Positions 48,401 to 58,451 of a stretch of 64,000 nt of DNA are shown here, piece after piece. The translations under genes and the position numbers were made by a program. The stretch spans positions 5,890,001 through 5,954,000 of the forward strand of contig NZ_CP145732.1 in the NCBI RefSeq assembly GCF_036884845.1, given 5' to 3'. Origin of the DNA: Pseudomonas sp. MAG733B (GTDB lineage Bacteria; Pseudomonadota; Gammaproteobacteria; Pseudomonadales; Pseudomonadaceae). The notes beneath the pieces were generated by a model. It was not told the origin of the DNA and made no database searches. It saw only the letters and a list, made by a program, of their open reading frames with translations. Numbering within the stretch: position 1 is the first letter of the stretch; every line of letters begins with the position of its first letter.

Positions 48401-49282
48401 ATGAAACGACTGCCTCCCCTGCCGGCGCTGCACACCTTTCTGATTACCGCGCAGTGCTGCAATTTCACCCGGGCCGCCGAGCAACTTCACATCACCCAAG
48501 GTGCGGTGAGCCGACAGATCGCCGGGCTGGAAGATTTCCTCGGTTACGAACTGTTCATTCGTCAGGCCCGCGGCCTTGATCTGACGGCCGAGGGACGGGA
48601 ATGGCTGCCACGGGTGCAGCAGATTTTCGGATTGATCGACGAGGCCGTTGAGCAGATCGGCGAGAAGCGCGAAACCCTGCAACTCAAGGCGCCCACATGC
48701 GTCATGCGCTGGTTGCTGCCGCGTCTTTTGCAATGGCAAAAGGAACGCCCGGACGTGCCGGTGGAACTGACCACCACGGTCAAGCACGGCGTGGATTTTC
48801 ATCGTGAACAGTTTGATGCAGCGGTGATGTACGGCACGCCGCCGGACACTTCGCTGGAGTCGCAAAAACTCTTCGATGAGAAACTGACGCCGGTGTGTTC
48901 CCGGCCGATGCTCGACGGGCCAATCGCTTTGCAGACACCGGCCGACCTGCAACAACACCTGCTGCTGCACCCGACGCGCGATGAGCGCGACTGGAAGGCC
49001 TGGCTGAAAGCGGCGGATGTGCATCTGACCAATGTCGGCAAGGGCCAGCATTTCGAAACGCTGGATCTGGCGATGTCGATGGCGTCCCAGGGAACGGGTG
49101 TGGCGATTGGCGATTGGTCGCTGATCGGCGATGACCTGGATGCCGGGCGGCTGGTCATGCCATTCGAATTGAAGGTGACTACGGGACTGGCGTATTACCT
49201 CGTGTTCCCGGAAAAGCCCGGGCCTTCGCCGAAGTTGCGCGAGTTGATGGGGTGGTTGGTGGAGCAGGCGCAGAGTCGCTGA
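48401..49282 (+). CDS. LysR-family transcriptional regulator (GcvA-like)
   Basis: A 293-residue LysR protein. The winged helix-turn-helix is near 5-65 (LPALHTFLITAQCCNFTRAAEQLHITQGAVSRQIAGLEDFLG), and the effector-binding domain (about 90-290) has the GcvA-like HPTRDERDWKAWL pattern. It is divergent from the AruI-like operon and probably controls it. Effector unknown. A REP pair follows. Confidence 0.88.
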   Translation: MKRLPPLPALHTFLITAQCCNFTRAAEQLHITQGAVSRQIAGLEDFLGYELFIRQARGLDLTAEGREWLPRVQQIFGLIDEAVEQIGEKRETLQLKAPTCVMRWLLPRLLQWQKERPDVPVELTTTVKHGVDFHREQFDAAVMYGTPPDTSLESQKLFDEKLTPVCSRPMLDGPIALQTPADLQQHLLLHPTRDERDWKAWLKAADVHLTNVGKGQHFETLDLAMSMASQGTGVAIGDWSLIGDDLDAGRLVMPFELKVTTGLAYYLVFPEKPGPSPKLRELMGWLVEQAQSR

Positions 49283-49287
49283 GAAGC

Positions 49288-49371
49288 TTCGCGAGCAAGC
49301 CCGCTCCCACAGTAGATCGGGTTCCGTCAGAAGGAATACGATCGATAGTGGGAGCGGGCTTACTCGCGAAT
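49288..49371. repeat. REP inverted pair 8
   Basis: Left arm TTCGCGAGCAAGCCCGCTCC at 49288-49310 and right arm GTGGGAGCGGGCTTACTCGC at 49349-49371, between the convergent LysR and NAD(P)-binding genes. Confidence 0.8.
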
Positions 49372-49387
49372 GCTTTAAGCCACGCCA

Positions 49388-50002
49388 TTAATACCCGACA
49401 GTAAACCGCTCCCGCGAATGCTTCGGTGTTTCCACTTCGTCGAGCATCGCAATCGCATAATCCACAAATGTGATCCAGCTGCGCCCTTCGCTGCTCACCA
49501 GCAAATCTTCCTGACCGATGCGAAACTTTCCGGTGCGCTCGCCTTCGACAAATTCGGCCGATGGCGACAGGAAGGTCCAGTCCAGATCCTTTTCTTCTCG
49601 CAGCTTGCCTAGAAACTCGGCACCGGCGCTGGCCTCCGCTTTGTAAGCCTCCGGGAAACCTGCGCTATCGATCACCCGAGTGCCATCAGGCAACAGCAGC
49701 GAACCGGCACCGCCCACCACCAGCAGGCGTTTGACCCCTGCCTTTTTCACCGGCCCGACCACGGCGCTGGCGGGCAAAGTGGCGAAATGCGCCGCGCTGA
49801 GCACCACGTCATGACCGGCGATAGCGTCCTGCAATGCGCTGGCATCGAGCGCGTCGACATTACGGGTCACCACTCCTGCGCGCTGACCGATCTTCGACGT
49901 GTCGCGAGCGATGGCGGTAACGCTGTGACCGCGACGCAAGGCTTCTTCCAGCAGTTGGCTACCGGCCCGGCCGGTGGCACCGATGATTGCGATTTTGCTC
50001 AT
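49388..50002 (-). CDS. NAD(P)-binding Rossmann-fold oxidoreductase (NmrA/YwnB-like)
   Basis: A 204-residue atypical short-chain protein with the nucleotide-binding GATGRAG at residues 8-14, DALDASALQDAIAGHDVVLSA, and LLVVGGAGSLLLPDG later. No classical catalytic Tyr-Lys pair is obvious, which fits the NmrA-like or YwnB type of redox-sensing or epimerase-like proteins. Role unknown. Confidence 0.8.
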   Translation of the reverse strand: MSKIAIIGATGRAGSQLLEEALRRGHSVTAIARDTSKIGQRAGVVTRNVDALDASALQDAIAGHDVVLSAAHFATLPASAVVGPVKKAGVKRLLVVGGAGSLLLPDGTRVIDSAGFPEAYKAEASAGAEFLGKLREEKDLDWTFLSPSAEFVEGERTGKFRIGQEDLLVSSEGRSWITFVDYAIAMLDEVETPKHSRERFTVGY

Positions 50003-50061
50003 TAACTTCTCCAGTTGGCTTGAGAGTATTGGTACAAATCCTTGTTGCCAGGTGAGCTTTT

Positions 50062-50188
50062 GGGGCGAGGGAGCTTGCTCCCGCTGGGTGGCGCAGCCGC
50101 CCCAAAATCACTCACCGCTGTCTATCCGACGGACCGCATCAGCCTACGGGAGCGCTTCGCACTCCAGCGGGAGCAAGCTCCCTCGCCA
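50062..50188. repeat. REP inverted pair 9
   Basis: Left arm GGGGCGAGGGAGCTTGCTCC at 50062-50087 and right arm CCAGCGGGAGCAAGCTCCCTC at 50164-50187; the GGCGAGGGAGC type, as in pair 4. It lies between the metallo-hydrolase stop and the start of the NAD(P)-binding gene. Confidence 0.8.
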
Positions 50189-50214
50189 CAGAAACTGCAG
50201 TGGTCCACATAACC

Positions 50215-51096
50215 TCATTCACCCCACTTCATCTCGCCCTTGGCGACTTTGGCACTCAGCTCCAGGGAGCTTTCTTCGCCCAGCGTCGGGAAGCGTTTTT
50301 TCATCGCAGCGATCAGCGCAGCAGAGTCTTTGGCCTTGGCGGTTTCTTCGTCGAAGGCCTGGATGTAATCGGCGGTGAACTGCACAGCGGCCAGCGAACG
50401 GGCGCTCTCGCCGAGGTAATGACCCGGTACGACGGTTGTCGGTTTCAGGCTTTCGATCGAATGCAGCGTAGCCAACCAATCGGCATGGGACTGCGCCGTT
50501 TGCGTGTCGGCCATCCACACATGGATGTTTTCCGCCACGACCACGCCACCGACCACGGCCTTGATTGACGGAATCCATACGAAGCTGCGATCCGATTGTT
50601 TGCCCTCCAGGCCGACCACCTGCAACTTCTGCCCTTCGAGGATCAGGCTGTCACCCTTGAGCACGTCCGGCACGATGGTTTTGGCCGGTACGTCGGCGCC
50701 CATTTTCGGGCCCCAGAACGCCAGTTTGCCGTTGACGGTTTGCTTGATGTGATCAACCGTCGGCTGCGAAGCGAGCACCTTGGCCTTGGGGAATGCGGCG
50801 GTCAGGGTATCGAGGCCGAAGTAGTAATCCGGGTCACCGTGGCTGATGTAGATGGTGGTCAATTGCTTACCGCTGGCGCGGATTTTTTCCACCACCTGTT
50901 CGGCCTGGGATTTGCCGAATTGCGCGTCCACCAGGATCGCCTCTTTCTCGCCGCTGACCAGTACCGAGGTCACCGGGAAAATTGCTTTCTCTCCAGGGTT
51001 GTAGACATCCAGCGTCAGCGTCGATGCGCTCGCGTGGGCGGCAAAACCGAGTGTGGTGGCGAGGAAAACGCGTTTAAGCGAGGTGAATCCGATCAT
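50215..51096 (-). CDS. metallo-beta-lactamase-fold hydrolase with signal peptide
   Basis: A 293-residue exported protein (signal peptide about residues 1-25, ending SASA). The fold is MBL, but the metal motif is atypical: the usual HxHxDH is replaced by SHGDPDYYFG, so two histidine ligands are Asp and Tyr. Other metal-site histidines may be His in NIHVW and in VPGHYLGE. Zinc binding and activity could therefore differ from classic members. GGAGCAACAG lies before ATG 51096. It is divergent from a LysR gene. Confidence 0.8.
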   Translation of the reverse strand: MIGFTSLKRVFLATTLGFAAHASASTLTLDVYNPGEKAIFPVTSVLVSGEKEAILVDAQFGKSQAEQVVEKIRASGKQLTTIYISHGDPDYYFGLDTLTAAFPKAKVLASQPTVDHIKQTVNGKLAFWGPKMGADVPAKTIVPDVLKGDSLILEGQKLQVVGLEGKQSDRSFVWIPSIKAVVGGVVVAENIHVWMADTQTAQSHADWLATLHSIESLKPTTVVPGHYLGESARSLAAVQFTADYIQAFDEETAKAKDSAALIAAMKKRFPTLGEESSLELSAKVAKGEMKWGE

Positions 51097-51210
51097 CTGT
51101 TGCTCCGTGGTTCAAGTGCCATGCATGGCGATGGACCAGAGCTTAGTTGCCTGACTCAGTACAAAAAATGCGATGCTTGAACATAGTTTGTTTCTGAAAT
51201 CGGGCAAATC

Positions 51211-52116
51211 ATGGATCGTCTACAAGCAATGCGCGTGTTCGTCACGGTGGTCGACCTCGGCAGCCAGTCGGCCGCCGCCGATCATCTGGAGCTGTCGCGG
51301 CCAGTGGTTTCTCGGTATCTGGCGGAGCTGGAAGACTGGGTCGGCGCACGCCTGATGCATCGCACCACCCGCAAATTGAGCCTGACCGCCGCCGGCAGCG
51401 AAGTGCTGCCGCGCTGTCGACAGATGCTCGATTTGTCCACCGACATGCAAGCCGCCGTCAGCGTCCCGGAGGATGCCCCGCGCGGGCTGCTGCGGATCAG
51501 CGTCAGCACTTCGTTCGGCCAGGCGCAACTGGCCGATGCCATGGCCGCCTACGTCAAACGCTATCCGGGCGTCAGCATCGACATGCAGATGCTCGACCGC
51601 ACAGTGAACCTGGTGGATGAGCGCATCGACCTGGCGATTCGCACCAGCAATGACCTGGACCCGAACCTGATCGCCCGTCGGTTGACGGTATGTCGCTCAG
51701 TGATTTGCGCCTCCCCTGCCTACCTCCGCGAGCATTCGACACCGCAACGGGTCGAGGATCTGAGCGAACACAATTGCCTGACCCACTCCTACTTCGGCAA
51801 AAGCCTGTGGCATTTCGAGCAGGACGGCGAACAGGTCTCGGTGCCGGTGCAGGGCAACATCAGCGCCAACGAGACCACTACCCTGTTACGCGCAGCGATG
51901 GCTGGCGCCGGGGTGGCGATGCTGCCCACTTATCAGGCCGGCGTGCATATCCACAGCGGTGAACTGGTTCGCCTGCTTCCGTCGGCTGAGCCTCGGCAGA
52001 TGAACGTGTACGCGGTGTATGCCTCACGCAAGCACATGCCGGCGGCGCTACGCAGTTTGCTGGATTTTCTGGTGGTGAGGTTTCCGGAGGAACCGGCGTG
52101 GGATATCGGCCTGTAA
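51211..52116 (+). CDS. LysR-family transcriptional regulator
   Basis: A 301-residue LysR regulator. DNA-binding helix-turn-helix near 3-62 (LQAMRVFVTVVDLGSQSAAADHLELSRPVVSRYLAELED), then the periplasmic-binding-protein-like effector domain of the CrgA/DmlR type. It is divergent from the MBL gene, which is a probable target. A REP pair follows. Confidence 0.87.
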   Translation: MDRLQAMRVFVTVVDLGSQSAAADHLELSRPVVSRYLAELEDWVGARLMHRTTRKLSLTAAGSEVLPRCRQMLDLSTDMQAAVSVPEDAPRGLLRISVSTSFGQAQLADAMAAYVKRYPGVSIDMQMLDRTVNLVDERIDLAIRTSNDLDPNLIARRLTVCRSVICASPAYLREHSTPQRVEDLSEHNCLTHSYFGKSLWHFEQDGEQVSVPVQGNISANETTTLLRAAMAGAGVAMLPTYQAGVHIHSGELVRLLPSAEPRQMNVYAVYASRKHMPAALRSLLDFLVVRFPEEPAWDIGL

Positions 52117-52129
52117 CCCGATTAAACCT

Positions 52130-52219
52130 GTGAGAGCGGGCTTGCTCGCGAAGGCGGTGTGTCATTCAGCCAATAAGTTGACTGATCTACCGCTTTCGCG
52201 AGCAAGCCCGCTCCCACAA
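52130..52219. repeat. REP inverted pair 10
   Basis: Left arm GTGAGAGCGGGCTTGCTCGC at 52130-52157 and its inverse at 52190-52219; the longest arms of this type here. It follows the LysR gene. Confidence 0.8.
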
Positions 52220-52323
52220 GGGCCGTCATCAGCAGTCTGAATGGCGCGCTATGGCTGGCAACTCAGTGGCACTGACCTATGCTCAAAGTAATACCGAAGG
52301 GTATTCGTTCAGAGGTCAACGCC

Positions 52324-52500
52324 ATGAACATCAAAACAAGAAGGTACCTCGCGATTTTCATCACCTGCGCGGTTACGCTCGGGTTGTATGGCGCGGCAGC
52401 CTGGCGCGTGGAGCAGTTGCGCAACCTGCCCCGTGAGTACGCCAGCTGCAATTTCGAGCGTTGCATTCCCCACAACGCGACCCTCAACGCCCTCCGTTAG
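52324..52500 (+). CDS. small single-TM conserved hypothetical protein
   Basis: A 58-residue protein with one hydrophobic segment (residues 9-25, AIFITCAVTLGLYGAAAW) and a short polar C-terminus with two cysteines (CNFERC). ATG 52324 has GAGGT 8 bases upstream. It could be a membrane-anchored small protein. No function is known; it is convergent with pobR. Confidence 0.6.
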   Translation: MNIKTRRYLAIFITCAVTLGLYGAAAWRVEQLRNLPREYASCNFERCIPHNATLNALR

Positions 52501-52508
52501 CGAAGGGG

Positions 52509-53405
52509 TCAGGCCTCGTTGTCCTGATCGGCCTTCAAACGGTCGCGGAACGCCTTTGGCGAGATTCCCACCCGGCGCCGGAACAGGCGCGTGAAGTTGG
52601 TCGGATCCGAGAAGCCCAATACGTCGGACATTTCATAAATGGTCATGCTGGTGTAGGTCAGCAAGCGCTTGGCCTCCAGCAATTGACGCTCGTGCATGAT
52701 CTGCAACGCCGGTTGCCCCGCCAGTTCACGGCAAGTGCCATTGAGGTGGGACACGGAAATCCCCAGCCGATGGGCCAGGTCTTCGACCTTGACGTGTTGC
52801 CGATAGGTCTCTTCCACCAACTGAATGAACCCGTTGAGGTATTCCCGGGCACGTTGCGGTCGTTGCGTGGCTGAACGTCGCTGGATAACCTGACGGCTGA
52901 CCCACACCATGATCACGCTGACCAGCGAATGCATGAGCATTTCCCGCGCCGGTTGATGGCTGGTGTATTCGTTCTGCAACGCACTGAACAAGCTGTTCAG
53001 GTACTCGGCGTCAGTGCCGGCCGGATAGCTCTCGGCTTGGGCCAGCGCATTCACCGAATGTCCCAGTTGCGCTTGAAGATGAGCGATCAGCGGCGCAGCC
53101 AGGGTGACCACGAATCCTTCGACATCCTCGGAAAAACGGAAACCGTGCACTGACAGCGGTGGCAGGATCTGGATCGCCGGTTCAGTCAATTGCGTACGCT
53201 GGCCTTCGATTTCAAGCTCTGCCTGACCTTTGAATACGAAGAGCAACTGACATAAATCGGCGTGGCGGTGAGGTTTGATTTCCCATTGATGTTCGCGGCT
53301 GCGTTTGGAGATGGTTTCACAGTGCAGCAAGTCCGGGGTTGGCCAATCCAGGCTTTCACCGTAGAGCTTGAACACTGGAATCGAAGGCAGGTCAGGCTTG
53401 TTCAT
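52509..53405 (-). CDS. pobR: AraC-family regulator PobR (4-hydroxybenzoate)
   Basis: A 298-residue AraC regulator. N-terminal cupin region (HRHADLCQLLFVFKGQAELEIEGQ) for effector binding, and two C-terminal helix-turn-helix motifs (KVEDLAHRLGISVSHLNGTCREL and MSDVLGFSDPTNFTRLFRRRVGISPKAFR). It is divergent from pobA, 181 bases apart, the standard arrangement for activation of 4-hydroxybenzoate hydroxylase. ATG 53405 chosen; the upstream ATG at 53450 lacks support. Confidence 0.87.
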   Translation of the reverse strand: MNKPDLPSIPVFKLYGESLDWPTPDLLHCETISKRSREHQWEIKPHRHADLCQLLFVFKGQAELEIEGQRTQLTEPAIQILPPLSVHGFRFSEDVEGFVVTLAAPLIAHLQAQLGHSVNALAQAESYPAGTDAEYLNSLFSALQNEYTSHQPAREMLMHSLVSVIMVWVSRQVIQRRSATQRPQRAREYLNGFIQLVEETYRQHVKVEDLAHRLGISVSHLNGTCRELAGQPALQIMHERQLLEAKRLLTYTSMTIYEMSDVLGFSDPTNFTRLFRRRVGISPKAFRDRLKADQDNEA

Positions 53406-53430
53406 CACTTCAATCCAGGCCTCGGAATAG

Positions 53431-54780
<1,350 letters not shown>

Positions 54781-54859
54781 CCTGCTACCGACTTACACTG
54801 GCGAGCATCCCCGCTCGCCCTTGCCTCGTGCGGGTCAATCACTGCCCGCAGGTTCTTCC

Positions 54860-56377
54860 GTGACCAATCTCAACCAGCCTGAAACGCCCAAACCGGCCAT
54901 CCGCAGCGTGTTGATCGCGCTGATGCTGGCAATTTTCCTCGGTGCTTTGGACCAGACCATCGTCGCTGTGTCGATGCCGGCCATTTCCGCGCAATTCAAG
55001 GACGTCAGCCTGCTGGCCTGGGTGATTTCCGGTTACATGGTGGCGATGACCGTGGCGGTGCCGATCTACGGCAAACTCGGCGACTTGTACGGGCGGCGCA
55101 AGTTGATGCTGTTCGGCATGGGTTTGTTCACGCTGGCGTCGTTGTTCTGCGGCATGGCGCAGAGCATGGAGCAGTTGGTGCTGGCGCGGATTATCCAGGG
55201 CATCGGCGCCGGCGGAATGATCTCGGTGAGCCAGGCGATCATCGGCGACATCGTGCCGCCACGCGAGCGCGGTCGCTATCAGGGTTATTTCAGCAGTATG
55301 TATGCGGTGGCCAGCGTCGCCGGGCCGGTGCTTGGCGGCTACATGACCGAATACTTGTCCTGGCGCTGGGTATTCCTGATCAACCTGCCGCTGGGCCTAG
55401 GCGCGTGGCTGGTGGCCAATCGCACACTGGTCGGCCTGCCGATTCCGCAACGCAAACCGATCATCGATTACCTCGGCACCCTGCTGATGATCATAGGCCT
55501 GACGGCGTTGTTGCTGGGCATTACCCAGGTCGGCCAGGGCCATTCATGGCGCAGCGCCGAGGTCTTGGGGTTGCTGGCCTGTGCGGTGGTGGTACTGGGG
55601 CTGTTCGTCGTACATGAGCGACGGGCGCGGGAGCCGTTGTTGCCCATGCACTTGTTCGCCAACCGCAACGCGATCCTGTGCTGGTGCACGATTTTCTTCA
55701 CCAGTTTCCAGGCGATCTCGTTGATCGTGCTGATGCCGCTGCGCTTTCAGAGTGTCACCGGTGCCGGCGCCGACAGCGCCGCCCTGCACTTGCTGCCACT
55801 GGCGATGGGCTTGCCGATTGGTGCTTATTTCGCCGGCCGCCGCACTTCCGTGACCGGCCGCTACAAACCGATGATCCTGACCGGCGCCGCGCTGATGCCA
55901 ATCGCGATTCTCGGCATGGCCTTCAGCCCGCCCCAAGCCTTTTTGCTCAGCAGCCTGTTCATGCTGCTGTGCGGGATATCGTCGGGCATGCAGTTCCCGA
56001 CTTCGTTGGTGGGCACGCAGAATTCGGTGGAACAACGGGATATCGGCGTCGCCACCAGCACCACCAACCTGTTCCGCTCGCTGGGCGGCGCGGTGGGTGT
56101 GGCGTTGATGTCAGCGCTGCTGCTGGCGTTGTTGCAGGATTCCAGCTTCGCGCACCTGGCCGGCTCGGCGCTGATTGCCGAAGGGCATTCCGGGAATGTT
56201 CTGCTGGACGGTTTGAACGCTGCGCCGGGTGACGCGCAAGACGCTTTGCGTGCAGAGCTGCTGCTGACCTTCCGGCATTTGCTGATGGTCAGTGCGGCGG
56301 TGTCGTTGTTGGGGCTTGCAGCGGCGATTGCCATGCCGAACATGTTGTTGCGCGGCAGGGAAGACAAGGTTCGGTAG
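54860..56377 (+). CDS. MFS drug:H+ antiporter, DHA2 family (14 TM)
   Basis: A 505-residue efflux permease with about 14 segments. The DHA2 motif C is near GPVLGGYMTEYLSWRW and motif A is GKLGDLYGRRKLM; the antiporter motif LDQTIVAVSMPAIS is at TM1. GTG 54860 (VTNLNQPETPKP) is the chosen start; an ATG at 54764 would overlap pobA and add a polar leader. It lies 79 bases after pobA and may share its transcript, so export of an aromatic compound is possible but not shown. Confidence 0.85.
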   Translation: MTNLNQPETPKPAIRSVLIALMLAIFLGALDQTIVAVSMPAISAQFKDVSLLAWVISGYMVAMTVAVPIYGKLGDLYGRRKLMLFGMGLFTLASLFCGMAQSMEQLVLARIIQGIGAGGMISVSQAIIGDIVPPRERGRYQGYFSSMYAVASVAGPVLGGYMTEYLSWRWVFLINLPLGLGAWLVANRTLVGLPIPQRKPIIDYLGTLLMIIGLTALLLGITQVGQGHSWRSAEVLGLLACAVVVLGLFVVHERRAREPLLPMHLFANRNAILCWCTIFFTSFQAISLIVLMPLRFQSVTGAGADSAALHLLPLAMGLPIGAYFAGRRTSVTGRYKPMILTGAALMPIAILGMAFSPPQAFLLSSLFMLLCGISSGMQFPTSLVGTQNSVEQRDIGVATSTTNLFRSLGGAVGVALMSALLLALLQDSSFAHLAGSALIAEGHSGNVLLDGLNAAPGDAQDALRAELLLTFRHLLMVSAAVSLLGLAAAIAMPNMLLRGREDKVR

Positions 56378-56396
56378 ATAGACCGGGTCGCCTTCA

Positions 56397-56489
56397 ATCG
56401 CGAGCAAGCTCGCTCCCACAGTGATCTCTGGTGTACACAAAATCTTCAACTCACTGGAGATCCAGTGTGGGAGCGAGCTTGCTCGCGAT
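56397..56489. repeat. REP inverted pair 11
   Basis: Left arm ATCGCGAGCAAGCTCGCTCC at 56397-56421 and right arm GTGTGGGAGCGAGCTTGCTC at 56465-56489. It lies between the convergent MFS and Cache-protein genes. Confidence 0.8.
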
Positions 56490-56512
56490 AGCGGTTTAAC
56501 GGTCAAACAAAT

Positions 56513-57361
56513 TCAAGGGCTGTAATACCCGACAGCCACCAGAAAATGCCCAACCTTCTTCAGGTACGCATGCTTGTCCTCGACCTTGCCGGTCACCGGG
56601 TTCTTCCAGCGATATTCGTACTCGCCATAATCCTGCTTGGCCATCAACGCCAGCATCGGCTCACCCACCGGTTTGCCCTCTGGGTCCTTGATCTTGCTGA
56701 AATCAGTATTGATCAAGCGCAAATTGGTGCCGTGGGCCACATAACGCTGGGTATCCAGATCGACGACAAACACATACAGGTCATCCTGCAAATAACCGCC
56801 CTTGAGCGAGTTGATCGCCGTCAGCGTGCCCTTCTCGTCCTTGGCCAGGTCGGTCGCCGCTTTGTTCAGCAAGGCCATGGCCTGTTCCGCCGATGCCCGT
56901 GGCAGGTAATAACCGACTGCGAGAATCCGCTGGCCGACTCGCTGATAGAACACATGCTTGCGCTCGACCTTGCCGTCAGCCCAGTTCTGCCAGCGGTATT
57001 CCGCCTGCTGGATGCCATTGCCCTCCGGCACTTTCAGGGCATCCTTGAAGGCTTTCTGCAATTCCGGGCCGAGGGTTTCCGACACGTCCCGACCAATCAA
57101 TGCCGATGACGGCCCGCCGCTGGCGAGCATTACGCCTTTGGTGTCGAGGACAAAGACATAGCGGTCCTTGTCGACGAACTCGCCCTGACGACTGAAGGCA
57201 GCGAAGGCCTTGTCGCCATTGTCGTGGTAGTAGGCCAAGGCTTTTTCCAGCAAGGCGATGGCGGCCTTGCTGTCGTCCTTTTCTGTTCCGGCCGCATGCA
57301 CTTGGCTCAGGCCCAGCGCAAAAATGACGCACAGCACGGCGAACTTATGCAGAAACCCCAT
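56513..57361 (-). CDS. periplasmic protein with two Cache-like domains
   Basis: A 282-residue exported protein. Signal peptide about 1-23 (ALGLSQVHA). Two similar halves each contain a Cache strand pair: DKDRYVFVLDTKGVMLASG with RVGQRILAVGYYLP, and QDDLYVFVVDLDTQRYVAHG with KVGHFLVAVGYYSP. This is like the sensor domains of chemoreceptors and kinases but without any TM or output domain, so it would be a free periplasmic ligand-binding protein. Partner and ligand are unknown. Confidence 0.75.
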   Translation of the reverse strand: MGFLHKFAVLCVIFALGLSQVHAAGTEKDDSKAAIALLEKALAYYHDNGDKAFAAFSRQGEFVDKDRYVFVLDTKGVMLASGGPSSALIGRDVSETLGPELQKAFKDALKVPEGNGIQQAEYRWQNWADGKVERKHVFYQRVGQRILAVGYYLPRASAEQAMALLNKAATDLAKDEKGTLTAINSLKGGYLQDDLYVFVVDLDTQRYVAHGTNLRLINTDFSKIKDPEGKPVGEPMLALMAKQDYGEYEYRWKNPVTGKVEDKHAYLKKVGHFLVAVGYYSP

Positions 57362-57484
57362 TGCGCATCCCTCGTTCTTGTTGATGTTTCAAGAGCGTAG
57401 ACGGCAATGGGGCATGTATGGATATTCAGCGAATCGCAGTGTGTAAGGAAATCATTCCCGGCGAATCCGGGAATGATTCCGGGC

Positions 57485-58360
57485 TTACTGCCGGGCGCGC
57501 AGCTGCTGTTGCAAGTTCTGGATCTGCGCCTGAAGGGTGTTGATGTTGCGGGTGACCTGGCCGCGGAAAGCGTCGAACTCAGCGGTATTGGCCGAGCCCT
57601 GGACAGGCGCCGGGCGATTGTCCTGCTCGCTTTTGAGCACGACGATGTCCTGTTCCAAGCGCTCGATGGCGGCGCTCGGGTTGCCTTGCTTCTTCAAAGC
57701 GGTGATGTCGGCGCCGAGGCTTTTCAGCTGAGCGTCGAACTTTTCAGTGTCTGCCGGGGCACTTTTCAGCGCAGCCACATCGCCGATCAAGACTTTGACC
57801 TGGGCCTGCAATTGCGTGTTCACCGTTTGGTGCTCAGTGCTCTGGGCAGTGACTTGCGCCAGGCGCTTGTCCAGATCGGTGGTTTGCGCGGTCATCTGCG
57901 CCAGACGTTTATCCAGGTCAGAAGTCTGACCAACCACGCCTTGCTGCTGCTTGCTCTGGTCCTGCAGCTTGCTTTCCAGCTGCTTGATTTGCATCTTCAA
58001 GGCTTCACTGTCGCTGGTGACGTTGGTCTGGCTGGCGACAACCTTGCCGGAAATATCCTGCAAGCGCCCCGCCGCTTCCTCACTGATGCGCGCGAAACTT
58101 TCCTGGGTCGCCACCAGTTGCTGTTCCATCAGCGAAATCTGCTGAAAGCTCCACCAGGCCAGGCCCGCGAAAGCAAAAAACAGCGCCCCGACCAGCGCCC
58201 ACAACGGACCGGTGCTCGCCGCCTTGACCTTGGTCACCGGCGGCGTGCGCGAATGCACCGCGGTGCGAGAGGTCGGCGGAAAATCATCGTCGTCGAGGAT
58301 GTCTGCACGCAGGCTCGGTACATCGTCGAAGTCGTCGTTGGCATCGTTACGCATGGACAT
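57485..58360 (-). CDS. single-TM coiled-coil protein
   Basis: A 291-residue protein. An acidic N-terminus (NDANDDFDDVPSLRADILDDDDF) precedes one TM near 50-70, then a long coiled coil (about 75-285) rich in Gln, Leu and Ala. It contains near-duplicate heptads (TSDLDKRLAQMTAQ, TTDLDKRLAQVTAQ). It is sometimes annotated as an ATPase in pseudomonads, but no Walker motif is visible. ATG 58360 has AAAGG upstream. It lies downstream of the epimerase gene on the same strand. Confidence 0.7.
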   Translation of the reverse strand: MSMRNDANDDFDDVPSLRADILDDDDFPPTSRTAVHSRTPPVTKVKAASTGPLWALVGALFFAFAGLAWWSFQQISLMEQQLVATQESFARISEEAAGRLQDISGKVVASQTNVTSDSEALKMQIKQLESKLQDQSKQQQGVVGQTSDLDKRLAQMTAQTTDLDKRLAQVTAQSTEHQTVNTQLQAQVKVLIGDVAALKSAPADTEKFDAQLKSLGADITALKKQGNPSAAIERLEQDIVVLKSEQDNRPAPVQGSANTAEFDAFRGQVTRNINTLQAQIQNLQQQLRARQ

Positions 58361-58451
58361 TGAGTCAACCTTTGTGAAACGCGGTAATGGCTGGATGCGG
58401 CGAGTATAAACCCGACTGCCGCACCGATTGACCCTCAACCCCGTAGCGGGT

